This document shows positions 24,401-35,713 of a stretch of DNA of 64,000 nt, piece by piece. The notes under the pieces are model-generated. The model was not told where the DNA came from, made no database searches, and saw only the letters and a list, made by a program, of their open reading frames with translations. The position numbers and the translations under genes are program-made. The stretch is from the NCBI RefSeq assembly GCF_029227915.1, contig NC_079877.1, positions 23,587,851-23,651,850 on the forward strand, given 5' to 3'. The number at the start of each line of letters is the position of its first letter. Position 1 is the stretch's first letter. The stretch comes from Hydractinia symbiolongicarpus. Lineage: Eukaryota; Cnidaria; Hydrozoa; Anthoathecata; Hydractiniidae.

Positions 24401-25380
24401 ATAAATTTATAATCTACAACATGATTTGAGACGCTATCTGAAAAATTATTCACTTTGGTACGTTATTGTTCTAAATTATGTGGAAGAAAAAAATTTGTTG
24501 AAAAGCTTTAATTAATTTTTGTAGTATTTAATACCTATTGACGATTAAAATTTTATTAGTGATAAGCTAACGAAAGGCTCCAAACAGGTTAAAAGAGGTA
24601 TTTCCACTGAAAGCAACGCTTAAGCGTGATTTTTTAGCTTTATTAGGTACTTTTTTCATGTTGATTATAGAAATGTCACATTTTATCCAAATTCAAGAAT
24701 TTTTCCACGATTACATTTGCATTATTAGTATGTGCGAAATTAGTATTAGGAAAAAAACAACATATTTTTAGAAAAGCGGCACTCTTTGAAGTTGCTTAAA
24801 ACGGTATAATATTGAAATTCGAGTCTTGGTACCTCATTTTGAACGATTTTTACATAGTTAAGACAAAGTTTTACGAATTCTAAGCAATAAAAATCGTTAC
24901 TTCCATTGTCGCTCACATTATAATGCCGATGGTAAAAAATATTTTTTACAAGGTTTTTTGAAAAACATTGTGTGGGAATTTTAAGCAGTCAAAATGGCAG
25001 GTACGCTCCTTAGTAAACCTTAGCTGCCATGAAGTATTTTTAAATTGGTTTTACGGCGGACTGTAAATAGTGTTGTTCGTTTAGCTAAAGTTGTGGTAAA
25101 GTCATGTTTAGAATTTTATGTGCGCTTTACTCAATTAATGAAATACTGCATAACTGTGCTCTCGCGCGCTTCAGCTGGATAAGTGACACAGTTGCTGGCT
25201 TTTATTAAGTCCTCCGCCGATTGTTCAATCGCAGGTCGCTCAGTTACTTGCAGTTTACTTGCCGTTGTGAGGGCAGGTCTCACTATCTGTTACTTTAAGA
25301 GATTTCAATGCACTCTTAAACCTTGTTGAGAGTTTCACACGCTTATTTTCCTTTTTCTATCTCAAAAGTACAACACATTG
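21456..25380. repeat. Inter-gene unit sequence between copies 1 and 2
   Basis: It consists of the 5' flank of copy 1 (21.5-22.5 kb), the long flank homologous to 1-2,000 and 37.3-39.4 kb (22.55-24.06 kb), and the 3' flank of copy 2 (24.5-25.38 kb). It matches 44.36-47.64 kb in inverted order. ORFs at 23,310-23,826 (-) are open here but not in the paralogues, so I do not call a gene. Copies 1 and 2 are spaced 5.0 kb apart, which sets the unit length. Confidence 0.65.
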
Positions 25381-25574
25381 TTAATCACTTGAATAATAAT
25401 TAACAGCACTGCCTAACCATAGCTTCGCTTTCTGTGAATTCGTCGAGTGGGACAAATTTAGCGGCAATGGTGGAATCTTCCACCGTAAGTTCCTCTATGC
25501 GGTCCAACTCATCGTCCATGAATTTTTTGACGTCGATAACTCTATTGTTTGTGAATTCTTTGACGTGGGTATGC

Positions 25575-26276
25575 TCACCGACGAGTATTTCGGCGAAAAC
25601 GCAGACTTATTCGACGTTTGTAAGAATGTAGACGAAACCATGAATCTATGAAAAGAATTGTCAACGACAAACTTAAAGGGAGCTTCAGTTAGTAGATATC
25701 GTACACGCTTTTTAAGAATAATCAACTAGTGTTACTAAATGAACAAAAGCACATTCTTAACCTTTTCTATCATTATCTTGTTCTGCTACGTCGCTGTCTT
25801 TTTCTTTTGTGTAATCGTCATCTACAATAATTCAAACGTTAAATAGATGTGCAATGTCCATTCCTAGATTTTACTTTCACCTGAATCCGCTGAATCTTCA
25901 TTCTTGTCACCCGCATCGCATAATGTGTTACTTACATGTGAAACCTCAGAGCTTCTATTCTTATCATCAGAATATTAAAACCTGTTAACTTCATCTAAAT
26001 ATTCATGGCCTTCATCTTCATTGTTAGCATCTGCTGTATTGTCCATCTGAGAAACTAATTCTTTAATTAAAATTTCTTAAATACTTATCCCTTTTCCTGA
26101 TACTTTCCATCATCTCACTAGCGTGACCGTGTAATAAGTTATGGACGTCTTGTGTATAATATATCAGGAAAACTTCATGTAAACATGTGTAATGTAAAAT
26201 AGAGACATTATTATGTATTACCTGTAAATAGACTTGCGGCAAAGACCAACAACAACAACAAATAAAGCAGCTTCAT
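25575..26276 (-). pseudogene. Gene copy 2: charge-bipartite secreted precursor, broken
   Basis: Exon 2 is 26,276-26,222 and encodes an intact signal peptide (MKLLYLLLLLVFAASLFT). Exon 3 is 26,096-25,881 and has a TAA at its seventh codon plus a second stop. Exon 4 is 25,821-25,762. Exon 5 starts at 25,645; its cationic frame stops after only 23 residues (DSWFRLHSYKRRI..., TGA at 25,577-25,575), while the alternative acidic frame runs on to about 25,407 with one stop. Intron 1 has shrunk to 22 nt (26,298-26,277). Copy 4 is the mirror partner. Confidence 0.75.
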
Positions 26277-26359
26277 CTAACATAAAAAGTAAACTAACCT
26301 TCTTCGCCTGATTTCGTTGACTGAATAGTTCAGCTAGTGTTTTTCAGTCTAAGCAAGGA

Positions 26360-26376
26360 CTATTTATAGAGGAATT
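26360..26376 (-). promoter_or_regulatory. TATA box region of gene copy 2 (TATAAATAG)
   Basis: On the minus strand TATAAATAG lies in the same context as in copy 4, with 'cttcgaaa' just upstream. The AP-1-like heptamer of copies 1 and 5 is TTACTCA here. Confidence 0.7.
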
Positions 26377-26519
26377 TCGAAGGTGTAACTTTTATGAGTA
26401 AAACATTGTAAAAATGTTTAAATTAGTTATGTGGAAAGCATTTGTTTAGGTTTTTTCAAACAAATATTTGCTAGTTGAGTGGAATGTGCACATGGCATAA
26501 GTAATCTCTGATGCAGAGA

Positions 26520-26760
26520 TAAGGGAATGTATGTTCTAGCACAGGTGCACATCGCGCAAACGAGCACGCACAGTCCAACACCACAAATGCCATACCATCC
26601 AACACAAGTCACCATCATGCGGTACTTAGTCATATATATCAAGGTAGCACGCCCCCAGTCCAACACAACAAACCCCATCATGATGTGCTTAGTCATGCAG
26701 ACAGAGATCATGCTGTGCTTACTCATACAGTTCAAAGAAGGCAGCACGAGGTAATGTCTC
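26520..26760 (+). repeat. Degenerate repeats upstream of PolB remnant I
   Basis: Repeats built on 'cagtccaacacaacaaaccccatcatg' and 'tgcttagtcatgcag' occur two to three times. The inverted counterpart is 42,890-43,150. They lie between the gene copy 2 flank, whose homology ends near 26,520, and the PolB reading frame, so they probably belong to the inserted viral-type element. Confidence 0.6.
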
Positions 26761-26880
26761 TAAAGACTGCCGGCATTATTCAAAATCAACGCAGGCGAAA
26801 CAACGCCCACGTGACAAGCTGTGCTAGTTTTTGAGCAAACATAAAATGCACCGAAAATGTAAAAATCCATACAATAAAGC

Positions 26881-29210
26881 GATGAATACACACACCGTAA
26901 AAGAATCACGTGATATCGCGCAAAGCCTTGGGTTGACCGGTTACTACAAACTACGCAAGGCTGACCTGGTTGTTTTGTTGGAGAATGTACCACAGAGGCC
27001 TTCTAAGAGGGCTGGACAACAACAACAGTTAGGTCAGTGACTTTTGTGCCAACACCGGAGGCCATGGATGTATTTGAAAAACAGGAAATGTAAAAAAATC
27101 ATTCTATTGTAAAAACTAAGATGAGATGATGACACAACTGCTTAGTGGACGCTGTCTTCAACACTATAACAGAGAGAGTCAAGAGAACGTACGTGGCCTT
27201 CAAGCGTAAAGTGATGAATGTCTATGATAGTGCGACTAATATCATCGCAATGCCTACGCTTCTTGATGAAGTAGAAAAAGAGGTTGAAGAACACTACCTC
27301 AAGAATATTAAAAATCTATATGATCAGCCAGGGCAAGATTTTACGCTTCAAGCACACAAGCACGCCCTGTACAAGATATATCGAAGTCATTCCTGTTGTA
27401 GAAAAGAGTGACGTCGAAGAACATATAGGGATGGTGCTACCCTACGTAAACATTTTGATTGAAGATCAGGTAAGAGATATGGAGTCGGCAAAGGTACAAG
27501 TGGTCCCTGTGGATCATGTGAGAAAAGAGTAATGTGTTAGCCGCGGAGGACCCTGAAGAAGCTGAGTATGTCAGGGTAAAGAAACCCTTCAATGGTAATA
27601 TCTATTAAATTTCCCAGGGTAGCGACGTGGATGATGTACTGGATAAAATGTTTGCTCAAATCAAAACAAACGTAGAACATCCGGCGTTACCTCACAGTGG
27701 ATTTACGATCCAAAGAATCCTTCACTTGGAGATAGATTTCCATAAACTACGGCTAACGAGGGGGTCCTCGTTCATAGAACTAGCCAAATTGATATCATCG
27801 AAAAAGGCCGTGGTTAACCCAAAGAATGAAGATGAAGCATGTTTTAAGTGGGTTGTTGTAGCATACCTACACCATACAGACATTGGAAGGGACTTGAGTC
27901 GAACAACTCCGATTCAGCGCTACATAACTCTCTACAATTGGGAGGGTATATAGTTCTCGACAACCATTAAGGATATATTCAAGTTCGAGAAGAACAACAC
28001 GGACATTGCGGCAAACGTGTTGTATGTCACGGGTAAGAAGATCAACATCCTACAGCAATCCGAGCACAACGTCAAGTGTAACAGGCAAGTTCATCTGCTG
28101 CTTGTCAAAAATGGTGACAAGCAGCAGATAAACTTGCAGATGAAGATCCACTACACAGCCGTCAAGAGTCTATTGCGAGTGAAACTTCAAAGAATACAAA
28201 GTTAATGTATTTCTGCTTGAACTGCTTGGATGCCTGCCTTTAACTACCTTTAACAAGATTGAATCAAGAGACAAGCATCATGGGTACTGCAAAGACCACG
28301 ATGTATATGGATGGTCAGATACAATTCAACGTACCTTCAGCTATATACGCAGACTTTGAGAGCCTACTAATACAAGTAAAAGATGTTAGGGGTATGAAGA
28401 CGAAAAAGATGAAGAAGCACGTACTATCGGCTGGTGCACCTATAGTACATTTGCATATGGGGATGTACCGGATCCCCCAGCAATGTATCGTATTAAGGAT
28501 TGCGTAACGAAGTTCGTGAACCACTTGGAAGAAGAAGTGAAGCGGTTATATAAGACCTACTCACAACAACTGATGGTGGAACTAACAGAGGTGTTGAAAA
28601 GGGAACACAAGGAGGCCACACACTGCCACATCTGTATGAAACTCTTTAGCGACGAGGATAACCGTAAGATTTGGAAACATTGTCACAATACAGGGTTGCA
28701 TACAGGTGCGACGAACAACAGCTCTAACCTCAAATACCTACCAAGATACCTAGCCATATACCTGTTACCTACCATAATCTAAGTGGGTACGATGCGCACC
28801 TGTTTATCTACAAATTGGGTGAATAATATAACACCCAGGATTCTTAACGTAAAAATGAAGGTACCACTTGCAGGGTGCGGCGATGGTAAGGTCTACCAGA
28901 GTATAGAATTCAGATTTATTGAAATTTGCAAGCAACCTCACTGACGAACAATTCAAAAATCTCCGCTGTTTTTTCAACAAGGATGATATATTTCAACTCA
29001 CGCCCAGGAAGGGTGTAAATCCTTACGAGTACATTGATGGATGGCAACGATTTAAAGAGTTGGAGCTACCTCCCAAGGAAGTATTCAACAGGAAACTGAA
29101 TATGAAGGGTATCGGCGACTATGCTTAAGCAAAGAGCGTATGGTATTGCATCACCCTAGAGGGTGATGACATAACCATGGGTGACTACCACGATTGGAGA
29201 AGAATAAACT
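26881..29210 (+). pseudogene. Polinton/adintovirus-type protein-primed DNA polymerase B, fragment I
   Basis: The N-terminal part has a SAP/Rho_N-like segment (GLTGYYKLRKADLVVLLE), then AVVNPKNEDEACFKW and YNWEGI, a CHICMKLF Cys/His segment, and exonuclease motifs. Exo I is YADFES (Asp at 28,352, Glu at 28,358), Exo II is YHNLSGYD (28,770-28,793) and Exo III is GDYHD (about 29,180-29,195). NLTDEQFKNLRCFF and GVNPYEYIDGW are conserved in this family. Homology stops just after Exo III, so the polymerase palm is absent. Many stops and frame breaks mark an old copy. It diverges head-to-head from gene copy 2, about 0.6 kb away. The mirror copy is 40,495-42,770. Confidence 0.85.
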
Positions 29211-30440
29211 GTGCATGTTATAAATTTTACCATAATTTACCGAAATATGAAATGAGTTGGATAGATGTCTACCTGTTGCCATGTCTCATGGCATTATTTC
29301 TTGATTATCTTTGATATTGATAGTTTATAGCTTTTTCCTTTATATCTTTTAGATCCAATCATTCTAAATATTGCGAGAAAAATTAAATAAAAAGTAATAA
29401 CAGAACGACTTTTGTCAATGATTGGATCTTGCAATTCACGTGATTGGATGTGAGTGTTTTGTATCATTGAACGCCATAACTGTTCTATCCTTCCCAATCC
29501 CGGAATGTGGCTTCAGGACAGACGACGTAGACGTTATCGTTTCTGTTGTTATATTGAACATACATTCTCGCATGCATGTTGCAAACCCTGTACATGGTCG
29601 TGCTGCACCGGCAGTAAGTCCACCAAAACTTGAACGTCCAAAAATTCACATGAACGCTACCTCAGAAGATTAGAATGCATTCTCCAGGCGCTGGGAGACC
29701 TATCGTACCGTTTTTCCATACCTGCCATAGCTACTTCTAACCAGCTCCTTGAGTGCAAAGATGAACAGCTTGGTAATATTGTACTTAGAGCTAAACCTAA
29801 CTTCTGTACCCACGCAATTGGTGAAGCCCTTTGCAACATTGAAGAAGCTAGCTGTGATTCCTATTGCACTAGGTGTCGTACGATCTGAACTCAAAAGGTC
29901 AAAGTGCAAAACATTATACACGCATAGCAACAGTACAGACGTATGTCTATTCGACCTCTTTTTAAATAACTTATTTTTTATGATGAATTTGCTACTTTTT
30001 CATATATACAATCTGAAAAAGAAACATTTTTAGTTACATTTGGATACCCAGTATTATTTTCATCATGATTTTAGATAATGTTTTTGTGCTCAGTGATCAT
30101 AAATTTTATCACCAACAATAGCTCGACTTTATTGTAAGTCACTAAATTCGAAGATCGACAGCCCATTTGTAACCCCCTTAGTGATCGTAAACCATAGAAA
30201 TAGTGTGTAACTAACAGGTATAAAAACTGTCTATGAGCGTAAATTTTCGTGAAGTGTTCTTAATAGCGAACTGCTATAATAATAGGATACATTTCGACTT
30301 GGAAATTTGTACTGCAAATCATTATGAGAGATGAGAGTTCTTTCTAATTTTCAAGGTGTTTGAGTTAGCGCCTCCTTTTACTTCAGTTATAGGTTCTAAA
30401 TTGCCCCCTGCGTCCTTACTCCAGAGGGCAGCTTATAAAC
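29211..30440. other. Intergenic, nothing recognised
   Basis: No conserved domain or repeat recurring in the window. Overlapping ORFs at 29.3-30.0 kb on both strands have no support. Confidence 0.4.
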
Positions 30441-31131
30441 AAACTAAACCAAGTTAGGATTTTATTTAAGAGAAACACTTATTTGAGAGTGGATACTTCA
30501 AGTTGGCAAGAACTATGAATTGATTATAAAAATAAACTTATTTGCTCTGTATCAAAATACAAAAGAAGGCATTTGATGTTCGCAATACAATTAATCATTG
30601 TTTTAGAAAAGTTTCTTTTGTTACGATGTTCTCATTGAAAAGAAATAGGAAGTAAACAGTTATGAAAAAAGAATTTTCTGACCATGAATAAAAGTGAAAT
30701 AATTTTTTTGTGAAAAATTTTGAAAAGGAAAGGTTACAATGCCTTCACATTTGTTTTAGGTATAATTACTGCCTATATACTATATATTCATGCCATTAGA
30801 CTAATTATTTCTTCAGAAAATGAAGAATATACATAATGCACACGGTCAAAGCCTTATTAAATTCACCCCGTTTACTTCATTTTTTAAATACAGAGAATGA
30901 GAATTTCACGCATATAAAGCGAAAGGTTTTACTCAGTTGATATGCATGTCATGAATGTTCAATTTACCTGAACATACACGAGTAAAACCATTAAAATATA
31001 TTTTCATATGTGAGTCCTGGTCATCTATCTATTTTCTTGATATACCAGGTCTTAATAAAGATTAATCTTCCAATAATCCTTTAGAAGCTTTTGCCGAGTT
31101 TACCGATTGTTAAATCATCCTTAGAAATCTA
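30440..31131 (-). mobile_element. Block D part 1: BEL/Pao 3' remnant
   Basis: Matches 12,360-12,610 of block A in two pieces ('aaaagtttcttttgttacgat...' near 30,606 and 'atattttcatatgtgagt' near 31,000), separated by about 340 bp of extra sequence. This is a fourth, older remnant of the BEL element. Confidence 0.55.
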
Positions 31132-31683
31132 CAGCATTCTCTCTAATTAGCGGACACCGTTGGTGCATGAAAAAGATGTCCGCTAATTAAAGGTGTCCGT
31201 TCTTTGGAAAGTTTTGGAATGTAAGCCCAAAATTTTAAGAAAATGAGATTTTGTATTTAAAAAACTAGCAGGTACCGTGCCAGACTTAGACATGAGAAAA
31301 GAAGAGGACAACTAAATTGAATGTAATATAATTTTTTTTTTAAAATAGCAAACAATTGATTGATTTGCAAAGAAAATTGAGGCCGTAAAAACCGACAATT
31401 CCTGTAAAGTTTCAAAGTGTTTGAAATAAATATTTTAAAATTATTTAATTTTTCATTATTTTTGTATGCTGCTCCCTAATTTTTTGGACTGTCCGCTAAT
31501 TTAAAAAAAGTTGCCTATATCTGTCCTTCCGTGCCAAAAAAATTATCCGCTAATCAGAGTGCCTGCTTATTGAGTGTCCGCTAATTAGAAAGTTTTATAT
31601 GAGAGTTGTAACAGATAATGGCCAGTGTCCCCCAATCGGAGTTGTCTGCCTTTTAGAGTGTCCGCTAATTGGAGAGAATGCTA
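31132..31683 (+). mobile_element. pogo/Tigger-like MITE with TA target duplication
   Basis: Terminal inverted repeats of about 26 bp: CAGCATTCTCTCTAATTAG at the left end, and its near-complement ending at 31,683. They are flanked by TA (31,130-31,131 and 31,684-31,685). The motif TGTCCGCTAATT recurs internally at about 31,178, 31,489 and 31,595 in both orientations. There is no ORF. TA targets and 'ctctaattagcggacac' ends resemble non-autonomous pogo/Tigger elements. It is inserted into block D. Confidence 0.75.
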
Positions 31684-31685
31684 TA

Positions 31686-32820
31686 GACTATTGGTGCACA
31701 TACCTTGCTTAGTAGACAAGGCTGCAACTTCCGTATATAGTCTAGATTGTATGTCTGAAGCTTCCTCCACATATAGGATTATTTTTTCTGCTTTTTCATT
31801 TTTTAAGGTATAATATTAAACCTTTTAACGTCTTGCAAAGAGCTTTATATATTAATTTGGCGTGTTGGAGAGTTCAAATCATTCTTTACTACTATTCTGT
31901 GCGATAATAATAAAAAATATACGGTTAGAACTACAAGTTCCAGCTTCTTGCCTCTTCTTAAAAACACATGCTTAGCATAAAACAGAAGCAGTGAAAGTGA
32001 TAAAACTAGGGCAAGAAGAGCGGACTGCAGCGGTAGAGAGCGCCAACCACAGACTTCCATCACCATACGTACTCTACTTCTTAGCTACATTCGGTCCCCC
32101 GTTGCCTACGGTATACCAGTAGTCAATTAAATAATAAATGTGCAAAAAAAAAAAATTGTGATGTGAACCTAAATAAAGTTCTTATCCATATGTTTACACG
32201 TTTCCAACTACTGCTGCTCTTCGACACACCCGATGTCTTCGTTGCTTTGCCGTTCTTTAAAATAAGCGAAACTTCCCCTGGCAATACTATCTTGACCAAA
32301 CACGAGTATATCGATCACATCAATTCTTTGCTGTCCACGGGATGTGGTGTTGTCTCCGTGTCTGTCTGGTTAAAACAAAGTCCCATTTAACTAAGCAATA
32401 ATTACTTTCACAAAAGCGATGTTTACGTTAGAGATAGTGTTGACGTAATTATTTCAAATAAGAATCATAAAATCTTTCCGATATTTCATGAAATAATTTC
32501 CGCATATGCTTTGCTTTCATAAGAAAGTTGCTTGGGAGAAACAAAGGGGTATATCTGTATGACAATCATTCTCGTCACGAGACATATATGTACCGCACAT
32601 CAAATAGAACGGTATCCAAGAGACGCATAATTCATCATCGCTAACATAAAGTAGGGTTCTTTGTTTAATTGAGTGCTCGATCTTGCATAACACTATCGCT
32701 AGCTCATATCATATGTGTCATATGTGCCATGTGACCAGGGCCTTTCGTATGGTTTTCTTTTCTTTTTGAACGAAATTTTTGATACCGTTATAAAGTTTCC
32801 TTAATTTTTTGTTATTTCCA
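31686..32820. other. Spacer in block D, no supported gene
   Basis: A 75-codon ORF at 32,163-32,390 (+) and a 73-codon ORF at 31,845-32,066 (-) show no family marks or splice context. Confidence 0.35.
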
Positions 32821-33430
32821 GTTGCCGTGCTTTTAACGACAACTTAATGGATACTGTTGTTTGCACTTGTGGGTCATCATACTGTTGCTTTAAAATACGT
32901 ACTGCTTTCATATAGTTTTTATTAGATAATTTCAACCACTGATAATGCAACCTGGGTTAAATACCTCTTTAAATACGAGAACTTGTGCGTATTAGTTAAC
33001 ACCTCGTTACTGTTGATTATAGCATTGAAATTGTTCCCAACGAAATACAACTTTAACGGATTTCAATTAAAGAATTGGATCCTACTAGATTGTTTCTCAA
33101 TTAGGAAAACAAAAACGTAGCATTTCATTCTTTTAACTCAACACAGCAAGTGTTTTCCTAATCTTCGGTATAGTCCGTAATATGTTTTTGAAAATTCTAC
33201 TTCGTCGTTAAATCACTAATCTCACTCTCGGCATTAAAAAATATAGCAAAAGCAGCGCTATAAATGGGTTTCAAAAGAGCGCGTAAATAAAAGAAATTTC
33301 AAATGACGTTTAAGATGACATCGTTTTGATATATTTCCTTTTCTTTTTAAACCTCCTTGGTCCAATATGTTAGATGGCTATAGCCGTTTTACTCGGTGTT
33401 TGTTTATAAAATATTATTCTTTTCTTGCGA
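32820..33430 (-). mobile_element. Block D part 2: BEL/Pao gag/5' remnant
   Basis: Matches 62,910-63,480 of block C, for example 'ttgtttgcacttgtgggtcatcatactgttg' against 62,930, and the 'acgaaatac-actttaacg' segment against 63,125. It is degraded. Confidence 0.6.
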
Positions 33431-34734
33431 TAATTTCTTGTTACATACTCTTTCTCAACATATTCATAATAACATTTCACGTGATTTTTAACTCATGAGT
33501 AATGCTTGCAGAAGCTCATAACAAATTTTAGCTCTTGTAAACTTATATTTTTATGACAAATTCACAAGTTTTTGCACTTTTTAAAATTTTTCAACTTTTT
33601 CGCGAAAAACTTCTATCAGTTCCATATTCTATCCATAACTAGAGTTGAAATGCTGATTTATCGCTGAAGTAGCTGAATTTGTCACGAAACTGGTTATGTT
33701 GCACATACTTATTGCCTACTTTTATGATTGAGACGTTACAGAAGACTCCAAAGATGTTGGAAGAAGTGCTTCCAAACTGAGAATAACGTTTAAACGTGAT
33801 TTCCTAGATTTATTAGGCACATTTTTTCATGGGTAGTGATAAAAATTTCACATTTCATCCAAATTCTGGAATTTTGTTACGATTATTTTATTAGTATTGA
33901 GAAAAACAAACTGATATTTACAAAAGCGGAAATTTTTTACTGCGGCAAAATCTCCAAATTAGTGTTTCAGTTACTCACATTGAAGAATGTGTACATATGG
34001 AATATACAGTTTCACAAAAAAACAGTCAGATACATTGCCGCTCTTACTAAAATAAACAACAGAGTGGCAAAATACATGTTTTTATAACTATATTTTAAAA
34101 AAATTAAGCGCATTTTAAGCCCTTGATATGACAGCAACGTTCCTTAACGAACCTGAGTTGCGATAACGTTTTTAAAAATGGTATTACATATGTGCCAAAC
34201 TGTTCACCAGTTCTAAGAAGGCTGTTTACACTGGCTTTATTGAAAATGACGTTGTAATCAAGTTTTGTTGCAAGGAGTATTTCACGCCTCAATACCTGGA
34301 ATGAGTCGTCAACCTGGTGTTAAGATTAATTTTGAAATTTTCACGAAAACTTATATCGCAAATCAAAATAAAATTGACCTATTGTTTTGTCAATGATTGG
34401 TTAAGAACGGGTTGTAAACAGTGTTTTTATTTAGCTGCAGTTGTGGTAAAGTTATGCGTCGGAAAATATATTACACTGGAAACACGAAGATACTGTGTGC
34501 GCTTTATTCCATTACCGACATACTGCATACCTGTGTTAGAGTGTTACACCTGGATATGTGACTTAGTTGTTGACCCTTACTAAGTCCTCCGCTGTGTATT
34601 CAATGGCAGGTCCCACTCACTGTTGGGGTCGGGTCACTTTACAAAGGGGGATTTCCAATCTTTTACTTCAACAGATGTTAGCTGAGAAATGAACAATAGA
34701 TCCAGCGCAGAAAATAATAGTTATGTTAGACAGG
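33430..34734. repeat. 3' flank of gene copy 3, paralogous to the 3' flank of copy 2
   Basis: 33,740-34,730 aligns with 24,600-25,380, sharing 'aagcgtgattt', 'tttattaggtac' and 'gtcacattttatccaaattc' type strings. No coding sequence is supported. Confidence 0.6.
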
Positions 34735-34740
34735 TTTATT
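34735..34740 (-). terminator. AATAAA polyadenylation signal of gene copy 3
   Basis: AATAAA on the minus strand, 65 nt past the stop codon. It lies in a 'AATAAACCTGTCT' context that is shared with copy 4 (44,351-44,356). Copies 1 and 5 have AGTAAA at the equivalent place. Confidence 0.75.
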
Positions 34741-34805
34741 TTGCATTCTACATCTGACAAATACAACACCTTTTTAATCCCTTGATACATAACTCACAGC
34801 ACTGC

Positions 34806-35713
34806 CTAACCATAGATTCGCTTTCGATGAATTCGTCGAGTGGGACATATTTGGCGGCGATGGTGGATTCGTCTTCCGTACATTCGTCGATGCGGTCGCC
34901 TGTGAACTCGATGATGTCGATAGCCTCGTCGTCTGTGGATTCTTCGACGTGGGTATGCTCGTCGACGGGCAATTCGCCGACGACGATGACTTCTTCGGCG
35001 TTTGTAAGAATGTAGACGAAGCCATGGATCTATTAAAGGAATTGTCAACGACAAACTCAAAGGGAGCATTACCTAGTCCATATGACACATACGTTTTATG
35101 AAGAAAGAATAAATGTTACTAAATAAACGAAAACAAATTTTAAACCTTTTTGACCATTATCCTGTTCTACTACGTCGCTGTCCTCTTCTTCCGCATCATC
35201 GTAACCTGCAATAGTTCAAAGTTTTAATAGTGAAATTATGTTTAGTTCCACATGTCCACTTATAGATTTTTTCTTTACCTGAATGCACTAAATCTTCACC
35301 TTCGTTATCCGCATCGGATAATGTGTTACTTTTATTCAAATCCTCAGAGTTTTCATTCTCATCATCAGTATATGATAAGCTTTCCCTTTCATCTGAATCC
35401 TCAGATCCTTTATTTTTATCGATAACATCCGCTACATTGTCCATCTGAGAAAATAATTCTTTAGGTGCATCTTCCTTAACATTTATTCCTCTTCCTGAAA
35501 TGTAAATGAACATAACGTATTAATTCAATAACTGAAAGTTCTCTGCATCATCTTGTTAGCGTGACGGCGTAGTAATTTATGGAAATCTTATGTTTAATAT
35601 CTATAGAAACTTTCTTTATACACGTGTAACGTGAAATGAAGACTTTATTCTGTGTTACCTGTGACTAGAGTTGCCACAAATCCCACCACCAACAAGTAAT
35701 AAAACTGCTTCAT
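34806..35713 (-). CDS. Gene copy 3: intact secreted precursor with acidic pro-region and cationic tail
   Basis: Reconstructed from splice signals. Exon 2 is 35,713-35,659 (signal peptide MKQFYYLLVVGFVATLVT), exon 3 is 35,494-35,279, exon 4 is 35,205-35,146 and exon 5 is 35,029-34,806. All junctions are phase 1 and GT/AG. The 555 nt give 184 residues without a stop. Exons 3-4 encode an acidic Ser/Asn region (about 31 Asp/Glu, 8 Lys/Arg). Exon 5 encodes 74 residues, DPWLRLHSYKRRR... to RKRIYG, with 31 Arg, 10 His and recurring RRIH / RRxY motifs. The final Gly before TAG could be a C-terminal amidation donor. The layout resembles arminin-type antimicrobial precursors, whose acidic pro-part is thought to neutralise a cationic mature peptide. 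Structural or matrix roles are also possible. No identity with a named family was recognised, and expression is not shown. Confidence 0.8.

Noticed and set aside
26427-26993. Overlapping ORFs on both strands upstream of PolB fragment I
   Set aside because: They run through degenerate repeats and are antisense to the PolB N-terminal frame.
34774-35088. Ser/Thr-rich frame across the last exon of copy 3 (MASSTFLQTPKKSSSS...)
   Set aside because: It crosses the exon 5 acceptor and does not match the splice phase. It is a by-product of the GACGAA-type repeats.
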